Source: JAWXBK01 sp040878185 (GTDB lineage Bacteria > Pseudomonadota > Alphaproteobacteria > Dongiales > Dongiaceae). From it: a stretch of 64,000 nt of DNA. Both the position numbers and the translations under genes were made by a program. Shown here piece after piece: positions 62,692 to 64,000 of this stretch (its first letter is position 1; the number at the start of each line of letters is the position of its first letter). Location: NCBI GenBank assembly GCA_040878185.1, contig JBBDMS010000037.1, forward strand, positions 1-64,000. The letters are read 5' to 3'. Below the pieces are notes generated by a model. That model worked only from the letters and a program-made list of their open reading frames with translations. It had not been told where the DNA came from and ran no database searches.

Positions 62692-62817
62692 TTGGTTCCT
62701 TCCTGTAACGGCCGATCGGCCGACAAGGCCGCCTTTTGCCGGGCGGCGCAACATTTGCGTCATTCCACCGTCACGCTTTCGGTCTTGCAGTCGATCGCGG
62801 CGGTAGCGTAATGGCTA

Positions 62818-62837
62818 CTGATTGATTAATCAATCAG
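62818..62837. promoter_or_regulatory. Perfect 20-bp palindrome, TetR operator candidate
   Basis: CTGATTGATTAATCAATCAG is its own reverse complement. It lies in the 177-bp divergent region between the TetR gene and the solute-binding-like frame, 31 bases before the latter's start. BetI-type regulators often bind ATTGAT-ATCAAT sites, so this is very likely the binding site of the neighbouring regulator. Confidence 0.8.
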
Positions 62838-62868
62838 AGATGAGGCAACGAAAGCCGGGAGCGGGGAA

Positions 62869-63852
62869 ATGATTCAACGCCACATAATTTTTGCCGTCGC
62901 GCTGATCGCAATTGCATCTGCGGGCTGGACGACACAAGCGCGCGCCGAGAGCGTCCTTTACGAATCCTGCGAAGAATACGCCGTCGCCGCGCCGAGTCTC
63001 GATCCGATCTCACCCGACCGTTTCTATCAGGTGAACGACCGCATCTACAGCCGACTCATCCGCCAGGACGATGACCGGAACCCGTCCCCGGAACTGGCGA
63101 CAAGCTGGTCGGTCAACGACAATGCAACCGAACGGACGCTTACGCTTCAGGAGGGCGTTCATTTTCACGACGGATCCGACGTTGACGCGGCGGACGTGAA
63201 GTACACGCTGGAGCGGATCAACGATCCGGCCCTGGAATCGCCGGTCGCGTCCGTGCTCGGCATGATCGACCACGTCGAGATCATCGATGACCATACGGCC
63301 AAGATCGTACTCTCATCGCCGCACGCCGGACTTCCGGTGCTGCTGATGGACTACCGGATTCGTATTCTTCCGGACGGCTCCGGCGACACGATCCAGGAGA
63401 ATCCCATCGGCAGCGGCCCGTTCAAGCTGGATACCTATAATCCCGAAACCGGCATCGCCGATCTGACGTTGCCCTATCCCGGCGTACCCGAGACGCTCGC
63501 GCGGTTGCGCGATCACGGCCATCGCATGGCGGTCTGCGCCAACAAGCCCGACGCTCCGACCCGGGCCGTGCTCGAGGCGCTGGGTCTGGCGCCGTTCTTC
63601 GATTCGGTCGTCGGCGGCGACGCGGCGCCCGCGAAAAAGCCCGATGCCCGACATCTGCTCGCCGTTCTCGATCGCATGCACGCGACCGCCAGCGATGCCA
63701 TCATGATCGGCGACGGCACCGACGACCTGCTGGTTGCCGAGGCAGCGGGCGTCCCTTCGATCCTTGTGCGCTACGGCTATGGTCTGCGGAGTCCGACCAG
63801 TGCGGCGCCGGTGGCCATCATAGACGCCTTCGAGGATTTGCCCGCCGCTTAG
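62869..63852 (+). CDS. Chimeric frame: solute-binding-protein half fused to phosphoglycolate-phosphatase half
   Basis: The 327-residue frame has two unrelated parts. Residues 1 to about 195 are the start of an ABC peptide-type solute-binding protein (family 5): signal peptide FAVALIAIASAGWTTQARAE, SPELATSWSVNDN, LTLQEGVHFHDGSDVDAADV and NPIGSGPFKLDTYNPE. From about 197 the protein is the last two thirds of a HAD phosphoglycolate phosphatase: YPGVPETLARLRDHGHRMAV, KKPDARHLLAVLD and MIGDGTDDLLVAEAAG. The solute-binding part lacks its second lobe and the HAD part its nucleophile motif (DxDGTL). Neither should work. GGGAGCGGGG precedes the ATG. It may be a real deletion or an assembly join. Confidence 0.85.
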   Translation: MIQRHIIFAVALIAIASAGWTTQARAESVLYESCEEYAVAAPSLDPISPDRFYQVNDRIYSRLIRQDDDRNPSPELATSWSVNDNATERTLTLQEGVHFHDGSDVDAADVKYTLERINDPALESPVASVLGMIDHVEIIDDHTAKIVLSSPHAGLPVLLMDYRIRILPDGSGDTIQENPIGSGPFKLDTYNPETGIADLTLPYPGVPETLARLRDHGHRMAVCANKPDAPTRAVLEALGLAPFFDSVVGGDAAPAKKPDARHLLAVLDRMHATASDAIMIGDGTDDLLVAEAAGVPSILVRYGYGLRSPTSAAPVAIIDAFEDLPAA

Positions 63853-64000
63853 TGATCGAACACGATCACGCTGCGCGCCACATCGCCGCGTTTCATTTCC
63901 TCGAAGGCCTCGTTGATCTGCTCTAGCTTGATGCGACGTGCGATCATATCGTCGAGCTTCAGCTTGCCGTTCAGATAGAAATCGGCGAAGCGCGGCATGT
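63849..64000 (-). CDS. Zinc-type alcohol dehydrogenase, C-terminal fragment
   Basis: The last 50 codons of a - strand gene that starts outside the window read MPRFADFYLNGKLKLDDMIA, RRIKLEQINEAFEEMKRGDV and ARSVIVFDH. This tail is typical of zinc-dependent medium-chain alcohol dehydrogenases of the class III / glutathione- or thiol-linked formaldehyde dehydrogenase type. Its stop overlaps the stop of the chimeric gene within TTAG. Confidence 0.8.
   Translation of the reverse strand, partial: MPRFADFYLNGKLKLDDMIARRIKLEQINEAFEEMKRGDVARSVIVFDH

Overview
The window is GC-rich, densely packed chromosomal DNA from an alphaproteobacterium. Three things point there: the block histone-deacetylase-like gene - xseB - ispA - dxs - tlyA, the run pdxH / J-domain gene / fabI / aroC, and a cpa/tad pilus locus of Caulobacter-Rhizobium type. 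I cannot name a genus; Rhodospirillales or a relative is a guess. Most genes use ATG with a visible Shine-Dalgarno, and many neighbours share a 4-base ATGA stop/start overlap. There is no rRNA, CRISPR array or recognisable insertion sequence. One tRNA, Thr(GGU), is present.

Layout. 1-27.4 kb is mostly housekeeping and ordinary accessory metabolism: the end of an ABC permease, a PadR-like regulator, an SDR, a two-domain UspA, pdxH with a CDF metal exporter, a J-domain chaperone, fabI-aroC-sppA, the isoprenoid block (dxs, ispA) with a MATE pump and tlyA, two metallo-beta-lactamase-fold enzymes around an enoyl-CoA hydratase, MFS and DMT transporters, an FAD amine-oxidase-like enzyme, a two-component system, a GST and a glycosyltransferase-like protein. 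At 27.4-28.9 kb are a RadC with an unusual N-terminal extension and a DOPA-dioxygenase-like protein.

28.9-36.2 kb is the most interesting part: a compact, condensation-domain-free, carrier-protein-dependent biosynthetic cluster. It encodes two paralogous AMP-forming ligases, a carrier-thioesterase didomain protein whose thioesterase has Cys in place of the catalytic Ser, a free-standing carrier protein, a P450 lacking a recognisable ExxR motif, a TauD-family dioxygenase and an alpha/beta hydrolase. It sits just past the 3' end of tRNA-Thr. I recognise no known product for this set.

36.4-38.3 kb holds malonyl-CoA decarboxylase and a GNAT. 38.4-49.7 kb is a tad/cpa type IV pilus operon (flp, cpaB, cpaC, a 95-residue lipoprotein in the usual cpaD position, tadZ, cpaF, tadB, tadC, two TPR lipoproteins, cpaA), with a strong hairpin just after the pilin gene. 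After it come a PAP2-family membrane protein, serine-glyoxylate aminotransferase with a divergent IclR regulator, two cell-wall proteins (DUF882 and a YcbB-like L,D-transpeptidase), a Sel1-repeat protein, a MarC / HlyD / DUF2955 membrane group, and a PHP plus endonuclease/exonuclease/phosphatase pair. The right end has a TetR regulator with a perfect 20-bp palindrome in its divergent promoter, a fused reading frame joining half of an ABC solute-binding protein to half of a phosphoglycolate phosphatase (rearrangement or assembly chimera), and the end of a zinc alcohol dehydrogenase gene.
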